A stretch of DNA of 64,000 nucleotides from Sphingobacterium humi. Lineage in GTDB: Bacteria; Bacteroidota; Bacteroidia; Sphingobacteriales; Sphingobacteriaceae. The position numbers were made by a program, and so were the translations under genes. Shown piece by piece: positions 1-9,725 of this stretch. Where the stretch lies: NCBI RefSeq assembly GCF_009768885.1, contig NZ_WSQA01000015.1, positions 1 through 64,000 of the forward strand, written 5' to 3'. The notes beneath the pieces are model-generated. The model was given only the letters and a program-made list of their open reading frames with translations. It was not told where the DNA came from and made no database searches. How positions within the stretch are numbered: position 1 is the stretch's first letter; every line of letters starts with the position of its first letter.

Positions 1-310
1 ATAATCAGAAACTCCCTGTGGAATAATAAGGGGCATGAGGGCTTTAAAGGAATCGTGCATCTGGTAAAATTTCAAACACGAATATCCGATTATTTTTTGT
101 CCTCTCCACAACTTTTGTACATGATCCGAGGATCACTATCAACTTCCCTCCTAGTAACTCTACATCGAAAAAGCTTCCATTATTAAAGCGAATAAAAAAC
201 AATATGATGATAACGCAGAAGAAACCCTGTTTTAACATTTAAAGGAAAATCTACCATTCTTCATAAACATTCGATTAATTAAACTCGCATTTTTTACTTA
301 GAATTTAAAA
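1..310. other. Left-edge region without a convincing gene
   Basis: This AT-rich stretch precedes the first operon. The only open frame, on the minus strand at 44-238 (64 codons), is hydrophobic at its N-terminus but has no recognisable family, no clear ribosome binding site and ordinary intergenic base composition, so I do not call it a gene. Most of the stretch is probably the downstream flank of a gene outside the window plus the leader of the TonB receptor operon. Confidence 0.4.
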
Positions 311-342
311 TTTGCAACAAAAGGTTATTTTACTTTCCTTTG
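311..342 (+). promoter_or_regulatory. Candidate promoter of the TonB/DUF4876/DUF6850/peroxidase operon
   Basis: TTTG at 311-314 is followed after 20 bases by TTCCTTTG at 335-342, one mismatch from the Bacteroidota -7 element TAnnTTTG. It lies 26 bases before the proposed start codon, leaving a short leader. No other good match is visible upstream of the operon. Confidence 0.45.
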
Positions 343-368
343 TTATTTATAATTAATCTTAATAAAAA

Positions 369-3137
369 TTGACCCTAAAGATTTTCTTACTATTCTCTTA
401 TTTCTTCCTAAGTACCATTCAACTTTCATATGGTCAATCCTCCGTTATTAAGGGAAAGATTGTGAATAAGCAGAATAATGCATTAGCATTTGCTACCATT
501 CGAATAAATAATGGTCAGCAAATAACCACTTCCAATGAACATGGTGAATTTGAGGTTACAGTTTTAACCAATCAACAAGCTATAATGTTATCGGTTCATT
601 ATGTTGGCATGAAAACCGTAGACACTGTTATTGAGCCTGCTCATTTTTCAAATTTTCATATATATCAACTCCAAGAATTAAGTTTAACACTCCAAGGAAT
701 AACCATCATCCCCACCTATCAAAAAACTAAGAATAGTAATTCTTCCATATTTTTTGACAAGGAAACCATTGAAGCAACGCAAGCTTTTAGTTTAGTCGAC
801 GTATTGAAACAACTTCCTGGGAAAGCCAACCAAGCACCTAGCATAAACCAAATGGAAACATTGACATTAAGGGGTGGAAATAATTCAAAATCTGGGGTCA
901 ATCATATCTTCAATCTAAATAATTCATTAGGTATTGCCATCATTATGGATGATGTCTATTTAAACAATGACGCCAATATGCAAAGTCGATCTGCAAGTCG
1001 TTGGGGTATTACAGCATCGATGCTTCCAGGTGTTAACTATAGCGATTCTTATTTAGGTACCCAAGCTGCCCAAAAGTACGATGCAACCTTCCAAGGAATA
1101 GATTTAAGGGAGATACCGACCAACAATATCGAAAGTATTGAGGTGATTCAAGGAATTGCATCTGCTAAATATGCTGAGATTACTGATGGAGCAATCCTGA
1201 TTAATAGGCAAGCGGGCCTCACCCCTTGGGCGGCAAACCTACAACTAAACGGAGGCTCTATGTCAACTACCTTAAGCAAGGGGTTTTCACTAAACGATTT
1301 AGGAGCGCTAAATTCTTCGACAAATTATGTAAATTCTAATGCAGACCCTAGGGATAAAATCAAATCTTTTAATCGAATTAATCAATCCCTAATGTGGACG
1401 AAGCACTTCTCAAGTGCTATTAAGAATACCCTAACCTTCGATTATCATTACAGGAATGACCAACGACGTATCGATCCTGATGATGATCATCAAGAACTCT
1501 CAGAGTTCTACAACAAGGGGTTTTCAGTAGCCAATCGATTCGCCATATCTACAAAAAAGAAATTTCTAAACAGCCTAACCTTTAATATAAATTATTCCCG
1601 CTCCAAACAAAGGTCTTACAGGCAATACATTTTAAATAAAGGCATAACAGCCATTACGTTTAAGGATACAACAGGTATTTACGAGGGTTTCTTCTCTAAT
1701 GGAAGTTATCGTGCCGAAGAGGAAATCATTGGATTACCTATTTATTTTGGCGCAAAAATAGAAGCAAGCAATCTGTTTAAATGGGGATTAAGCAAACATC
1801 AATTAAGCATTGGACTAAATTATAATCTTTCAAATAACAATGGTAAAGGTATTCTAAACGACCCCCAACGCCCCAGATGGCTATTAACTGGAGGAGGAAA
1901 TCAACGGGCATACGATTACCAACTACTTCCAAGTGCACAAAATTGGGGCATGTTTATAGAAAATAGCATCAATGGGCTTGTTGCCCAGCGTGAATATCAG
2001 GCAAACGTAGGTGTAAGAGCCGATATTCAAAATGGTTTTCTAACTCTACAACCTAGAATAAATACTAGCCTTAATTGGTCTCACCAATGGTCTACTACGG
2101 CATCCTTCGGCATCTCTTCTAAAGCACCAACCCTCGCCCATTTGTATCCAGCACCAAGGTATATAGACATCGACCTTTTGAAAATATATACCGGGGATCT
2201 GAAAAAGGCTCTCTACTTAGTTTATACCGATAAAAAGACACTCAATAACGATCATCTGAAGCCATCCATGTCTTCGCAATTAGAACTTGGTATACACTAT
2301 AAGGGTTCGATGTTAACTTCCAGTATTTACACCTATTTGAAAAGAAATTGGAATGGCTTTGAAACGGTCGATGAGGCAAACCTATTTACCTTACCAAACT
2401 ATAATTATGCTGTTCATCCAGTAACTAGAGAAATAAGCTATTCCAAAGCTGGAACAACGAGTAAATACTTCAATTTCTATGGATATGAGATTCGAAATGG
2501 TGCCAAATCGAATACAATGGGTATCGATTGGATGCTAAATTTTAATCAAATAAGAGCTATTAAAACTAATTTTTCTCTACTCAGCAATGTGAGCTATTTC
2601 AATTTCAAACGTTCTCAGCCCAGTAGAGAAGAATTAGAAAACAACAAGTATATCCTTCCAGATAAATCAAGTATTTCCTATGCAGTTTACGAATCAGAAA
2701 AAGGAAATCAGCTCCAAATCATGTCCAAATTGAATAGTTCAACCCATATTCCTAAAATAGGATTCATCGTAAATTTTAGTGCTGATATATTTTGGAAGGA
2801 TCGCGCTGTTAGCAGCAAGGCCACCTCCCCAATAGCCTATTTCAATTCTTTAGGCCTTTATCAGCGTATTGAAGATAATCCACTGCCCGATGCTATCATG
2901 AAGAATTTGAACCGAATAGCCAGCGATATGATTACTGAAAACTTACCCTTTGTCTACTGCATTGTCAACATGTCCTTAATCAAAGAAATCAACAAGAAGT
3001 TTAGGATTAATTTGAATGCTTACAATCTGTTTAACATCCGTCCTGAACATTATTACCAAACAGATTCAGGATTAGAAAGAACATATAAATATAACAGAAG
3101 ACCAAGTTTCACCTTTGGCACAAATATTAAATTTTAA
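369..3137 (+). CDS. TonB-dependent outer membrane receptor
   Basis: A 922-residue outer membrane transporter, presumably powered by TonB/ExbBD. Residues 1-22 look like a signal peptide ending in SYGQ. A CarboxypepD_reg-like fold follows (about 26-110, GKIVNKQNNALAFATIRI), then a plug (about 130-285, with VLKQLPG and the IEVIQGIASAKY segment), then a long beta-barrel ending in F. The start codon is TTG, because no in-frame ATG precedes the signal peptide. It opens a four-gene operon with only 4 bases to the next gene. The substrate is not readable from sequence; the barrel/lipoprotein/peroxidase partners suggest a metal- or haem-related cargo, which is inference. It is not a SusC because it lacks an STN domain and a SusD neighbour. 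Confidence 0.85.
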   Translation: MTLKIFLLFSYFFLSTIQLSYGQSSVIKGKIVNKQNNALAFATIRINNGQQITTSNEHGEFEVTVLTNQQAIMLSVHYVGMKTVDTVIEPAHFSNFHIYQLQELSLTLQGITIIPTYQKTKNSNSSIFFDKETIEATQAFSLVDVLKQLPGKANQAPSINQMETLTLRGGNNSKSGVNHIFNLNNSLGIAIIMDDVYLNNDANMQSRSASRWGITASMLPGVNYSDSYLGTQAAQKYDATFQGIDLREIPTNNIESIEVIQGIASAKYAEITDGAILINRQAGLTPWAANLQLNGGSMSTTLSKGFSLNDLGALNSSTNYVNSNADPRDKIKSFNRINQSLMWTKHFSSAIKNTLTFDYHYRNDQRRIDPDDDHQELSEFYNKGFSVANRFAISTKKKFLNSLTFNINYSRSKQRSYRQYILNKGITAITFKDTTGIYEGFFSNGSYRAEEEIIGLPIYFGAKIEASNLFKWGLSKHQLSIGLNYNLSNNNGKGILNDPQRPRWLLTGGGNQRAYDYQLLPSAQNWGMFIENSINGLVAQREYQANVGVRADIQNGFLTLQPRINTSLNWSHQWSTTASFGISSKAPTLAHLYPAPRYIDIDLLKIYTGDLKKALYLVYTDKKTLNNDHLKPSMSSQLELGIHYKGSMLTSSIYTYLKRNWNGFETVDEANLFTLPNYNYAVHPVTREISYSKAGTTSKYFNFYGYEIRNGAKSNTMGIDWMLNFNQIRAIKTNFSLLSNVSYFNFKRSQPSREELENNKYILPDKSSISYAVYESEKGNQLQIMSKLNSSTHIPKIGFIVNFSADIFWKDRAVSSKATSPIAYFNSLGLYQRIEDNPLPDAIMKNLNRIASDMITENLPFVYCIVNMSLIKEINKKFRINLNAYNLFNIRPEHYYQTDSGLERTYKYNRRPSFTFGTNIKF

Positions 3138-3141
3138 CTAT

Positions 3142-4506
3142 ATGAAATATTCTATCTTACTCATCGCCATCTTATTGGTTGTCATTTCATCCTGTCGGAA
3201 GGACACCGAACTCACCAAAGCCTTAAAACTCACTGTAGCAGCAACGATTAAAAGTGAAGAAAATTTGAAGATTTCCTCAGAAGGAACAATCTTTAAAATA
3301 ACTAATAAAACCAATGGATCATCCTATCAAGCCGTTGTGCAAGCCGATGGTAAGGCCGTTTTTGAAAGCATTACGCCCGGATCTTACACCATTACTGCCA
3401 GCCACAGCATTAGTGCAGAAAAATACACGGAACTTGCCGGATATTACGTTGAAGATGCTGTTAATTTCTCCGGAAGCGCTGATAAAGTAGAGGTATTCGA
3501 AGACAAAACCGTAGCAATTGACCTCGTCGCAGGAAAAACAGGAAACCTAGTTTTTAAGCAAATTTATTATGCCGGCTCTAATGTGAGTACAGGAGCCGTA
3601 TTTCGGGATGTCTTTTTAGAAATTTATAATAACTCAAATCAGGTCATTTACGCCGACAGCTTGTATTTCGGACAAGTTATAGGTAATAATAATACCAAAC
3701 CAAATGAATACAATTTGGAGAATGGTCAATTCGATTGGTCAAAGTCAATTGGTATGACTGTGGAGGCTGGCAAGGATGCAAACTTGGATTATATCTATGC
3801 GCATACCCTTTTTCGCATTCCGAGTGACGGAAGCGGAAAACAACATCCTATTCAGCCTGGTCAAAGTATCATTATTGCCGCAAATGCGGTAGATCATACG
3901 AATTCTTATGAATCAAACTCCACAGACCCAGTTACTATCACCAATCCTGAATTGACCGTAAATTTAAGTCGTGCAGATTTCGAAGTGAATTTAATAGAAT
4001 TCTTTAGACCAACCGACAACAGTGCATATACGCCCTATCGCTTTGATGTAGATAATATTAATGTTCCAAATGTTGATGTGTTGCACAACTCAAGAGGAAA
4101 AGACCTCATTTTAAATGCCTTAGGGCGCGACGCTTATTTTATTGCAGATACCAGAGGCACAAATATTAAATTAGAAGATCTTAAAAACTATCCTTCGCCT
4201 CAAATCAGACAGGTTATTGCCAGTACAGACTTTTACAAACAATTGCCTACCTCGGTTATTGTTGATGCCGTAGAACTACAGCATCCAGTTGCTTCAAACA
4301 GAGTTCCTAAACGCCTACCAAATAATTTGGATGCAGGTCGAACATTTGTACCAGGAGGCCAATACTCCAGTCAATCCTTAGTTCGCAAAACATTAAAAAC
4401 CGTAAATGGCCGACGTATATTGAAGGACACAAATAATTCAGAAGCTGATTTCGGCCATTTACAAAAAGCCGATGTATCCAAATCAGCGAGTTCTTTTATT
4501 GATTAA
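3142..4506 (+). CDS. DUF4876-family surface lipoprotein
   Basis: A protein of about 454 residues, starting at ATG 3142. An earlier in-frame ATG at 3115 would overlap the receptor and put ten residues before the signal peptide. The N-terminus MKYSILLIAILLVVISSCRK is a type II signal peptide with lipobox Cys, so it should be lipidated. Residues about 30-130 resemble a beta-sandwich peptide-binding or Ig-like fold (repeated GSYTITA-type turns). The rest matches my memory of DUF4876, a Bacteroidota family found beside TonB receptors. It sits 4 bases after the receptor and 8 before the DUF6850 gene, so it is probably a co-transcribed partner, perhaps a surface substrate-binding lipoprotein. No catalytic motif is visible. 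Confidence 0.7.
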   Translation: MKYSILLIAILLVVISSCRKDTELTKALKLTVAATIKSEENLKISSEGTIFKITNKTNGSSYQAVVQADGKAVFESITPGSYTITASHSISAEKYTELAGYYVEDAVNFSGSADKVEVFEDKTVAIDLVAGKTGNLVFKQIYYAGSNVSTGAVFRDVFLEIYNNSNQVIYADSLYFGQVIGNNNTKPNEYNLENGQFDWSKSIGMTVEAGKDANLDYIYAHTLFRIPSDGSGKQHPIQPGQSIIIAANAVDHTNSYESNSTDPVTITNPELTVNLSRADFEVNLIEFFRPTDNSAYTPYRFDVDNINVPNVDVLHNSRGKDLILNALGRDAYFIADTRGTNIKLEDLKNYPSPQIRQVIASTDFYKQLPTSVIVDAVELQHPVASNRVPKRLPNNLDAGRTFVPGGQYSSQSLVRKTLKTVNGRRILKDTNNSEADFGHLQKADVSKSASSFID

Positions 4507-4514
4507 CTCCTATC

Positions 4515-6041
4515 ATGCTTAAATTCAGCTTCTCCATTCTTTTTGTTTGTATTTATATAAGCAGTTTTGGTCAACAATTATTCCCCAATGATTCCATCAT
4601 ATGGGATTTACCTGCACAACAAAAACTAGGGTTTCATTATACAAATCCTCAACTCATAAAAACACAGCTAAAGGACTATAATATTGGAGAAGCTGATGTT
4701 ACTTTTCGTTATAAAAAAGGAGATTTCAGACATGCAAAAGAAGCATATTTACAACAATCCATTGACTTTAATGCCCATGGTATTTCACAAATTGACCAGT
4801 TTATTATATCAGGTGAATTTAAATTCAACAGAATTTGGGAGGATAGTTTAGCCAATACCTTACAAGGCATAGATGATAATTTATCGCCATTTTACTACTT
4901 TGTAGAAAAGTCAGGAAAATATGAACGGCAAAACTTTAAAGGAAATGTTCAAATTCGTTATGCTGGAATAAGCCGCTATATTCAAACCGGATTAAAGTTA
5001 GATTACGATTTGCATTGGACAACAAGATCTGTAGACCCTCGTCCAAATGTTGGCTCTTTTGCCCTTAAATTCAGCCCTTTCCTAAGTGCCGAGATTGGCA
5101 AAAATATGCTATCAGCTTCTGCGCTGTTTGGCTACGGAGATGAAGAAAGCGCGATGATGTATAAAAATAAAATGTATGCTTTAAGTATGCTTTACCCAGA
5201 GCGCCTGCATTATTCGAACCAAGGTTTCGGCTATATTTCGCAAATGGACTCCAGTGAGATGCGAAAATACGACCAATTTTTAGGCGCAAATCTAGCATAT
5301 AGTTTTCAAGATGAAGGATTTGAACTATATACAAGCTTTAATTTTGAGCGCAAAACAACAATGAGTACTTACGACCTGAAACTCCGTAAGAATTATTATA
5401 AACGTAACGAATTTACGTTGAACTCATTCCATAGTACAACGCAAATCCATTGGAAGCAAGAAGCGAAGAAACAGCACTTACTGCAGTTAGATATACGACA
5501 ACAAGAAGGACAAGATCTGAATTATAATTTACGGGCAACAAATTATTTAGTAACACACAGTCACATCGATCTTGCCTATTATTACCAGCAGAAAAACTGG
5601 GTATGGGGCTTGAGCGGTTTTTGGAGCTTAATGGATAAGAAGGATGCAGCCGCAGCACACCAACATGCCTACCAACAATTAAAAGTTCTACTCCCTATTC
5701 GGCATATTTTCAGCAGCGGTAAAAACATAATAGAGACCGAGCTTATTCCGAATTACACTTGGAAGCTAAGCAATAAATTAAATGTTCCGCAAACACAAAT
5801 CAATGTTTTTACAAAAAGCATTGTTTTCCCGAATTATGATTATATCAATTTGGAACCTATTGGTATAGAATTTAACCTAAGTTATGTTTTACCAAAAGTA
5901 TTAAAAACTCGTGCCGTAAAAATATACCTCTACAACCAATTTCTTACCGTATTAGGAAGTCCAAATAAAACCAACCTATCCCTAAAAAAAGATAAGTACA
6001 GCTTGTGGCAGACGAAAATAGGAACAAGCTTTAGTTTGTAG
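4515..6041 (+). CDS. DUF6850-family outer membrane beta-barrel protein
   Basis: 508 residues with a signal peptide (about 1-19, ending SSFGQ) and then alternating aromatic/polar strands typical of an outer membrane barrel, ending in the strand SLWQTKIGTSFSL. The family call DUF6850 rests on its position after a DUF4876 gene and its length, which match the usual pairing as I recall it. Function is unknown; it may be a second pore or a scaffold for the receptor/lipoprotein complex. Its stop lies 2 bases before the peroxidase start, so translation is probably coupled. No enzymatic motif is seen. Confidence 0.65.
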   Translation: MLKFSFSILFVCIYISSFGQQLFPNDSIIWDLPAQQKLGFHYTNPQLIKTQLKDYNIGEADVTFRYKKGDFRHAKEAYLQQSIDFNAHGISQIDQFIISGEFKFNRIWEDSLANTLQGIDDNLSPFYYFVEKSGKYERQNFKGNVQIRYAGISRYIQTGLKLDYDLHWTTRSVDPRPNVGSFALKFSPFLSAEIGKNMLSASALFGYGDEESAMMYKNKMYALSMLYPERLHYSNQGFGYISQMDSSEMRKYDQFLGANLAYSFQDEGFELYTSFNFERKTTMSTYDLKLRKNYYKRNEFTLNSFHSTTQIHWKQEAKKQHLLQLDIRQQEGQDLNYNLRATNYLVTHSHIDLAYYYQQKNWVWGLSGFWSLMDKKDAAAAHQHAYQQLKVLLPIRHIFSSGKNIIETELIPNYTWKLSNKLNVPQTQINVFTKSIVFPNYDYINLEPIGIEFNLSYVLPKVLKTRAVKIYLYNQFLTVLGSPNKTNLSLKKDKYSLWQTKIGTSFSL

Positions 6042-6043
6042 CC

Positions 6044-7168
6044 ATGATGACGAATAAGGTAATATCCATATTATTTATTGTTTTTTTCATTATTTGCAGT
6101 GCTTTTTTGCAAGAGCAACAAGAATCGTTGCGTCAGCTATATAGTCGTCCTATTATCGAATGGCCCAAGCCTACAATCGATGAGGGTGTAAATTGGCAAG
6201 AGTTTAAATCATTAGCGAAACTTGACACAAGTTATTTCAGCTTAATGGAAAGACCAGACATTAAGTTAGGCAAAATCTTATTTTTTGACCCCTATTTATC
6301 GGGCTCTAATCAAATATCTTGTAGTTCATGTCATAATCCCCAAACCTCATGGGCCGATCATTTAACGGTTTCCATTGGCCATGACCATCAAGAAGGCGAC
6401 AGAAATACGATATCCTTATTGAATGTGCATGCTCGTAAATCAATGTTTTGGGATGGCCGTGTAAAAACGCTCGAAGAACAAGCCTTATCACCTATTGAAG
6501 CCCATCATGAGATGGCCATGGATTTAACGAAACTCATTCCGAAACTAAAAGCCATCGCCGGATATCGGAAGCTGTTCAAAGAGGCCTATGGTGATGAGGA
6601 CTTTTCTATGCCAGAATTACTCCAAGCCTTAGCGGCATTCCAACGGACACTCACTAGCCGTAGAAGTCGATTCGATGAATTTATCGACGGAAAACACAAC
6701 GCCATGACAGATCTCGAAATTCAAGGAATGCATCTTTTTCGAACCAAAGCAAGATGCATGAATTGCCATTACGGCGAGTTTTTAACAGACGAAGAGTTTC
6801 ATAATATCGGTCTTACTTATTATAAAAGAAAATATGAAGACTTAGGACGGTATACGGTAACTAAAAATCCTGCTGATGTCGGCAAGTTTCGCACTCCCTC
6901 TTTACGAGATGTCATGAATACCAGCCCATGGATGCATAATGGCCTTTTCGACAATATGATTGGCATATTAAACATCTACAATAGCGGAATGCTGATGAAT
7001 AACCCAAAAACGCCAGAACAACATGCTGACCCTATGTTTCCTCGGACTGATCCGCTATTAAAGCAGCTGTACCTCACTAAAGAAGAAATTCAGGCGATTG
7101 CTTCCTTCTTAGAGGCTGCAACAGCTAGCAAATACAAAATGAGCCGCCCGGAAAGCTTACCAAGATAA
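6044..7168 (+). CDS. Di-haem cytochrome c peroxidase / MauG-like protein
   Basis: 374 residues with an N-terminal hydrophobic export segment (about 5-22). Two CXXCH c-type haem sites are visible, CSSCH at 93-97 and CMNCH at 238-242, as expected for the bacterial di-haem peroxidase (CCP/MauG) family. Other family landmarks are MFWDGR (about 134-139), FRTPSLRDV and PWMHNGLF before the C-terminal helix. It should act in the periplasm, reducing peroxide or oxidising a partner. As last gene of the operon it may process what the receptor imports, for example metal release from a chelate; that is inference. The start has two adjacent Met codons; the first is used here. Confidence 0.85.
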   Translation: MMTNKVISILFIVFFIICSAFLQEQQESLRQLYSRPIIEWPKPTIDEGVNWQEFKSLAKLDTSYFSLMERPDIKLGKILFFDPYLSGSNQISCSSCHNPQTSWADHLTVSIGHDHQEGDRNTISLLNVHARKSMFWDGRVKTLEEQALSPIEAHHEMAMDLTKLIPKLKAIAGYRKLFKEAYGDEDFSMPELLQALAAFQRTLTSRRSRFDEFIDGKHNAMTDLEIQGMHLFRTKARCMNCHYGEFLTDEEFHNIGLTYYKRKYEDLGRYTVTKNPADVGKFRTPSLRDVMNTSPWMHNGLFDNMIGILNIYNSGMLMNNPKTPEQHADPMFPRTDPLLKQLYLTKEEIQAIASFLEAATASKYKMSRPESLPR

Positions 7169-7249
7169 ATACCTCATTAGGGTCAGTTAATATTCAACTT
7201 CATTCTTAACTAGCTTCTAAAGCCTTAATACTTCTTAGGGGATACTTAC

Positions 7250-7322
7250 CTTTCTCTCCCTTTTCACACCCCTTTCTCTCCCCTTTGTTGCCCCTTTGGA
7301 AAGGGGGGTGAAAGGGGTTTGA
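7250..7322. repeat. C/T-rich dispersed repeat, module 1, copy A
   Basis: A run of CCCTTT units separated by CTCTCC/CACACC, followed by its own near-complement (CCCCTTTGGAAAGGGG core). Clear relatives lie at 38300-38362 (opposite orientation) and 51731-51790 (same orientation). Copies A and B are each followed by module 2. The unit carries no coding signal. Confidence 0.7.
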
Positions 7323-7535
7323 AATGCTTCATAAAAAGCGTGGAAAAGTGTGGTTTCAAAACTTGTTCTTTCCCGATGATATGTTTAGGTAGGTTGATGT
7401 TATTTGGTTGATTATTCCATACTGATTGCATTGAGGTGGCAGATGCTTGTCCTTGGATGACGCTTTGGAAGGCGGCACATGATGGCATGTTTATATAAAC
7501 TATTGTTTATTAGTGCTCTTTGTATGATTGACTGT

Positions 7536-7735
7536 ATTGACGTACCAGTCGTTCGTCCTTCGACTTCGCTACCAATGACATGTTCATGTAAAACACTGTA
7601 AGTAAGATTGTTATGTATTGCTGATTGGAATGACGTACCAGTCGTTCGACTCCGCTCACGATGACAATACGATGACAAAGCGAAGGCAAAATGATGACAG
7701 CTCACGATAACAGCTCATGATGATATTAGGATGAC
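7536..7735. repeat. GACGTACCAGTCGTTCG repeat, module 2, copy A
   Basis: Contains TTGACGTACCAGTCGTTCG twice (about 7537 and 7631) with about 75 bases between, then CCGCTCACGATGACA and several GATGACA iterations. The same arrangement, inverted, is present at 38409-38580 with the intervening text also conserved (ACATGTTCATG.., TGTATTGCTGATTG..). It is a dispersed non-coding element of unknown mobility. Confidence 0.75.
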
Positions 7736-7785
7736 AAAAGGTGATATACCAATTTTTATCCCTACGCCAATCAAAACCCACAAAA

Positions 7786-7812
7786 AAATCCCTGCCGGCT
7801 TGGCAGGGATTT
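7786..7812 (-). terminator. Rho-independent terminator of htpG
   Basis: AAATCCCTGCC and GGCAGGGATTT form an 11-base-pair stem with a short loop. On the minus strand it is followed by a run of T (plus-strand A run at 7782-7788). It lies 24 bases beyond the htpG stop. Confidence 0.85.
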
Positions 7813-7835
7813 CCATATCCTAAACAGCTATGCTG

Positions 7836-9725
7836 TTAAATCATTTCTACGCTACGTTTAACGAAGGCTGTCAGTTCAGCGCCTGTAAGTAAGCCTCGGG
7901 ACAATAAAGCCAAATCAAAGGCTTGTTTTGCCAGTTTAGCACCTTCTTCATCGGCTGCATCGGCAATACGTTTCACCAAGGGGTGGTTTCCATTTACGGT
8001 TACTTTATAGTTGTCAGGCAGGTTGCCATAGAAGCCCATGCCGCCACCCGTTTTGGCCATATCTTTCATGCGGCGCATAAACTCATCGAGCGTTACGGAA
8101 ACCGGAAGATCCGTTTCTTGTAAGGCATCCACTTCCACTTTCATATCGGCTCTAGCAATAGCTTTTTCAAAACGCTCGCTAACGGTCTTGCTTTCTTCTT
8201 CCGACAGGTTCAGGGTTAGCTTTTCATCCTTTTCGATCAGTTTATCGACCACATCGGCATCCACACGCTTCAACTGTACCTTCTCGCCGCCTTTTTGCTC
8301 TAGGAAGCCTGCAAAGTGCGTATCCAACGGACCATCGAGGTTTAATACATCGTAACCTTTTGCCAAGGCTGGGGCGATAAAACCATCTTGTTGCGCCTTA
8401 TCGTTGGTATACAGGTAAATAATATTTCCATTTTTATCTACTTGAATATCTTTTACCTTCTCATAGTACTCCTTAATGGTGTACGATGCATCGGTAGTAT
8501 CGGTTACCAAGCAGAAATCAATCGCTTTCTCGGCGAATTTCTCATCGCTAAGCATACCATACTTAATAAACAAACCGATATCGTTCCATTTTTCTTCAAA
8601 TCCTTTACGATCCGATTTAAAGATCTCCTGCAGCTTATCGGCCACCTTCTTGGTGATGTAGTTATTAATCTTCTTCACATTACCGTCGGCCTGTAAGAAG
8701 GAACGCGATACGTTCAATGGAATATCTGGGGAATCGATAACCCCATGCAATAACATCAAGAATTCCGGCACAATATCTTTCACCTCATCGGTAATAAATA
8801 CCTGGCGCGAGTATAATTTGATTTTATTACGCTGGATTTCCAGGTCGTTTTTAATTTTCGGGAAGTAAAGAATACCGGTTAAGTTAAACGGATAATCTAC
8901 ATTCAGGTGGATCCAGAATAAAGGCTCGTCCATGGAATACGGGTACAGCTCTTTATAGAAGTCCAAATAATCCTGATCGGTTAATTCCGATGGGGATTTA
9001 GTCCAGGCCGGATTGGTATTGTTAATGATATTATCAACCTCTACGGTTTTATATTTCGGCTTACCTTCTTCATCTTCCCCATCAGGTTCTGAAGTGCTCT
9101 TTGTGCCAAAGCGAATCGGCACCGGTAAGAATTTCGCGTATTTATCAAGGATTTCCTGAATTCTGTTTTTACTTAAGAATTCTGCGGACTCCTCGTTAAT
9201 ATGTAAAATAACATCCGTTCCACGGCTTGTTCTGTCGCCCGTGCTAATTTCATAGCTGGTGCTACCATCACAGGTCCAATGTGCGGGCTCTGCCCCTTCT
9301 TGGTAGGATAAAGATTGGATCTCCACCCGATCGGCCACCATAAAGGCAGAATAGAAACCCAAACCGAAGCGACCAATAATTTCATTGGCATCATTTGCTT
9401 CTTTGAATTTCTCCATAAACTCCGTTGCGCCTGAGAAGGCAATCTGGTTGATGTATTTTTTGATTTCATCGGCGGTCATCCCGATACCACGATCGGATAT
9501 CGTAATGGTTTTGGCTTGCTCATCGAGTTTTACATCGACTGTCAAATCGCCTAAATCGCCGGAGAATTGGCCTAAAGAACTTAGGCGTTTAATTTTTTGC
9601 GAGGCATCAACGGCGTTGGATACCAACTCCCGTAAAAAGATCTCATTATCCGAGTAAAGAAATTTCTTAATAACCGGGAAAATATTTTCAGTATGAATGG
9701 AAATCGTTCCTTTTTCTTCTTGCAT
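7836..9725 (-). CDS. htpG: Molecular chaperone HtpG (Hsp90)
   Basis: 629 residues, close to the E. coli length. The N-terminal GHKL ATPase domain is complete: ELVSNAVDAS at 33-42 (Mg/ATP-binding Asn), DRGIGM at 78-83, GRFGLGFYSAF at 118-128. The middle domain (about 230-430) contains the usual LYSRQVFI and NVSRSFLQ segments, and a C-terminal dimerisation domain follows. It is a cytosolic homodimeric chaperone for client proteins under stress. The gene is monocistronic, with a strong terminator downstream and a poly-A tract just before ATG. No unusual substitution seen. Confidence 0.97.
   Translation of the reverse strand: MQEEKGTISIHTENIFPVIKKFLYSDNEIFLRELVSNAVDASQKIKRLSSLGQFSGDLGDLTVDVKLDEQAKTITISDRGIGMTADEIKKYINQIAFSGATEFMEKFKEANDANEIIGRFGLGFYSAFMVADRVEIQSLSYQEGAEPAHWTCDGSTSYEISTGDRTSRGTDVILHINEESAEFLSKNRIQEILDKYAKFLPVPIRFGTKSTSEPDGEDEEGKPKYKTVEVDNIINNTNPAWTKSPSELTDQDYLDFYKELYPYSMDEPLFWIHLNVDYPFNLTGILYFPKIKNDLEIQRNKIKLYSRQVFITDEVKDIVPEFLMLLHGVIDSPDIPLNVSRSFLQADGNVKKINNYITKKVADKLQEIFKSDRKGFEEKWNDIGLFIKYGMLSDEKFAEKAIDFCLVTDTTDASYTIKEYYEKVKDIQVDKNGNIIYLYTNDKAQQDGFIAPALAKGYDVLNLDGPLDTHFAGFLEQKGGEKVQLKRVDADVVDKLIEKDEKLTLNLSEEESKTVSERFEKAIARADMKVEVDALQETDLPVSVTLDEFMRRMKDMAKTGGGMGFYGNLPDNYKVTVNGNHPLVKRIADAADEEGAKLAKQAFDLALLSRGLLTGAELTAFVKRSVEMI

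Larger units (their letters stand above)
7169..7785. other. Gene-free, repeat-rich intergenic region
   Basis: About 620 bases between the convergent peroxidase and htpG genes. It holds a C/T-rich block (7250-7322), a longer palindrome-containing repeat (about 7536-7735) and short iterations of GATGACA. Open frames here (for example 7412-7705 minus) consist of the repeat itself and recur in the copy near 38.5 kb, so they are not genes. Confidence 0.7.

Noticed and set aside
44..238. Minus-strand frame of 64 codons at the left edge
   Set aside because: No ribosome site, no family, AT-rich intergenic composition; likely chance.
7412..7705. Protein-like frame with CHRERSRTTGTS
   Set aside because: The frame is made of the dispersed repeat and reappears in the 38.5 kb copy; a known type of false gene.
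7837..9657. Several plus-strand frames inside htpG
   Set aside because: Shadow frames of a well-supported gene.
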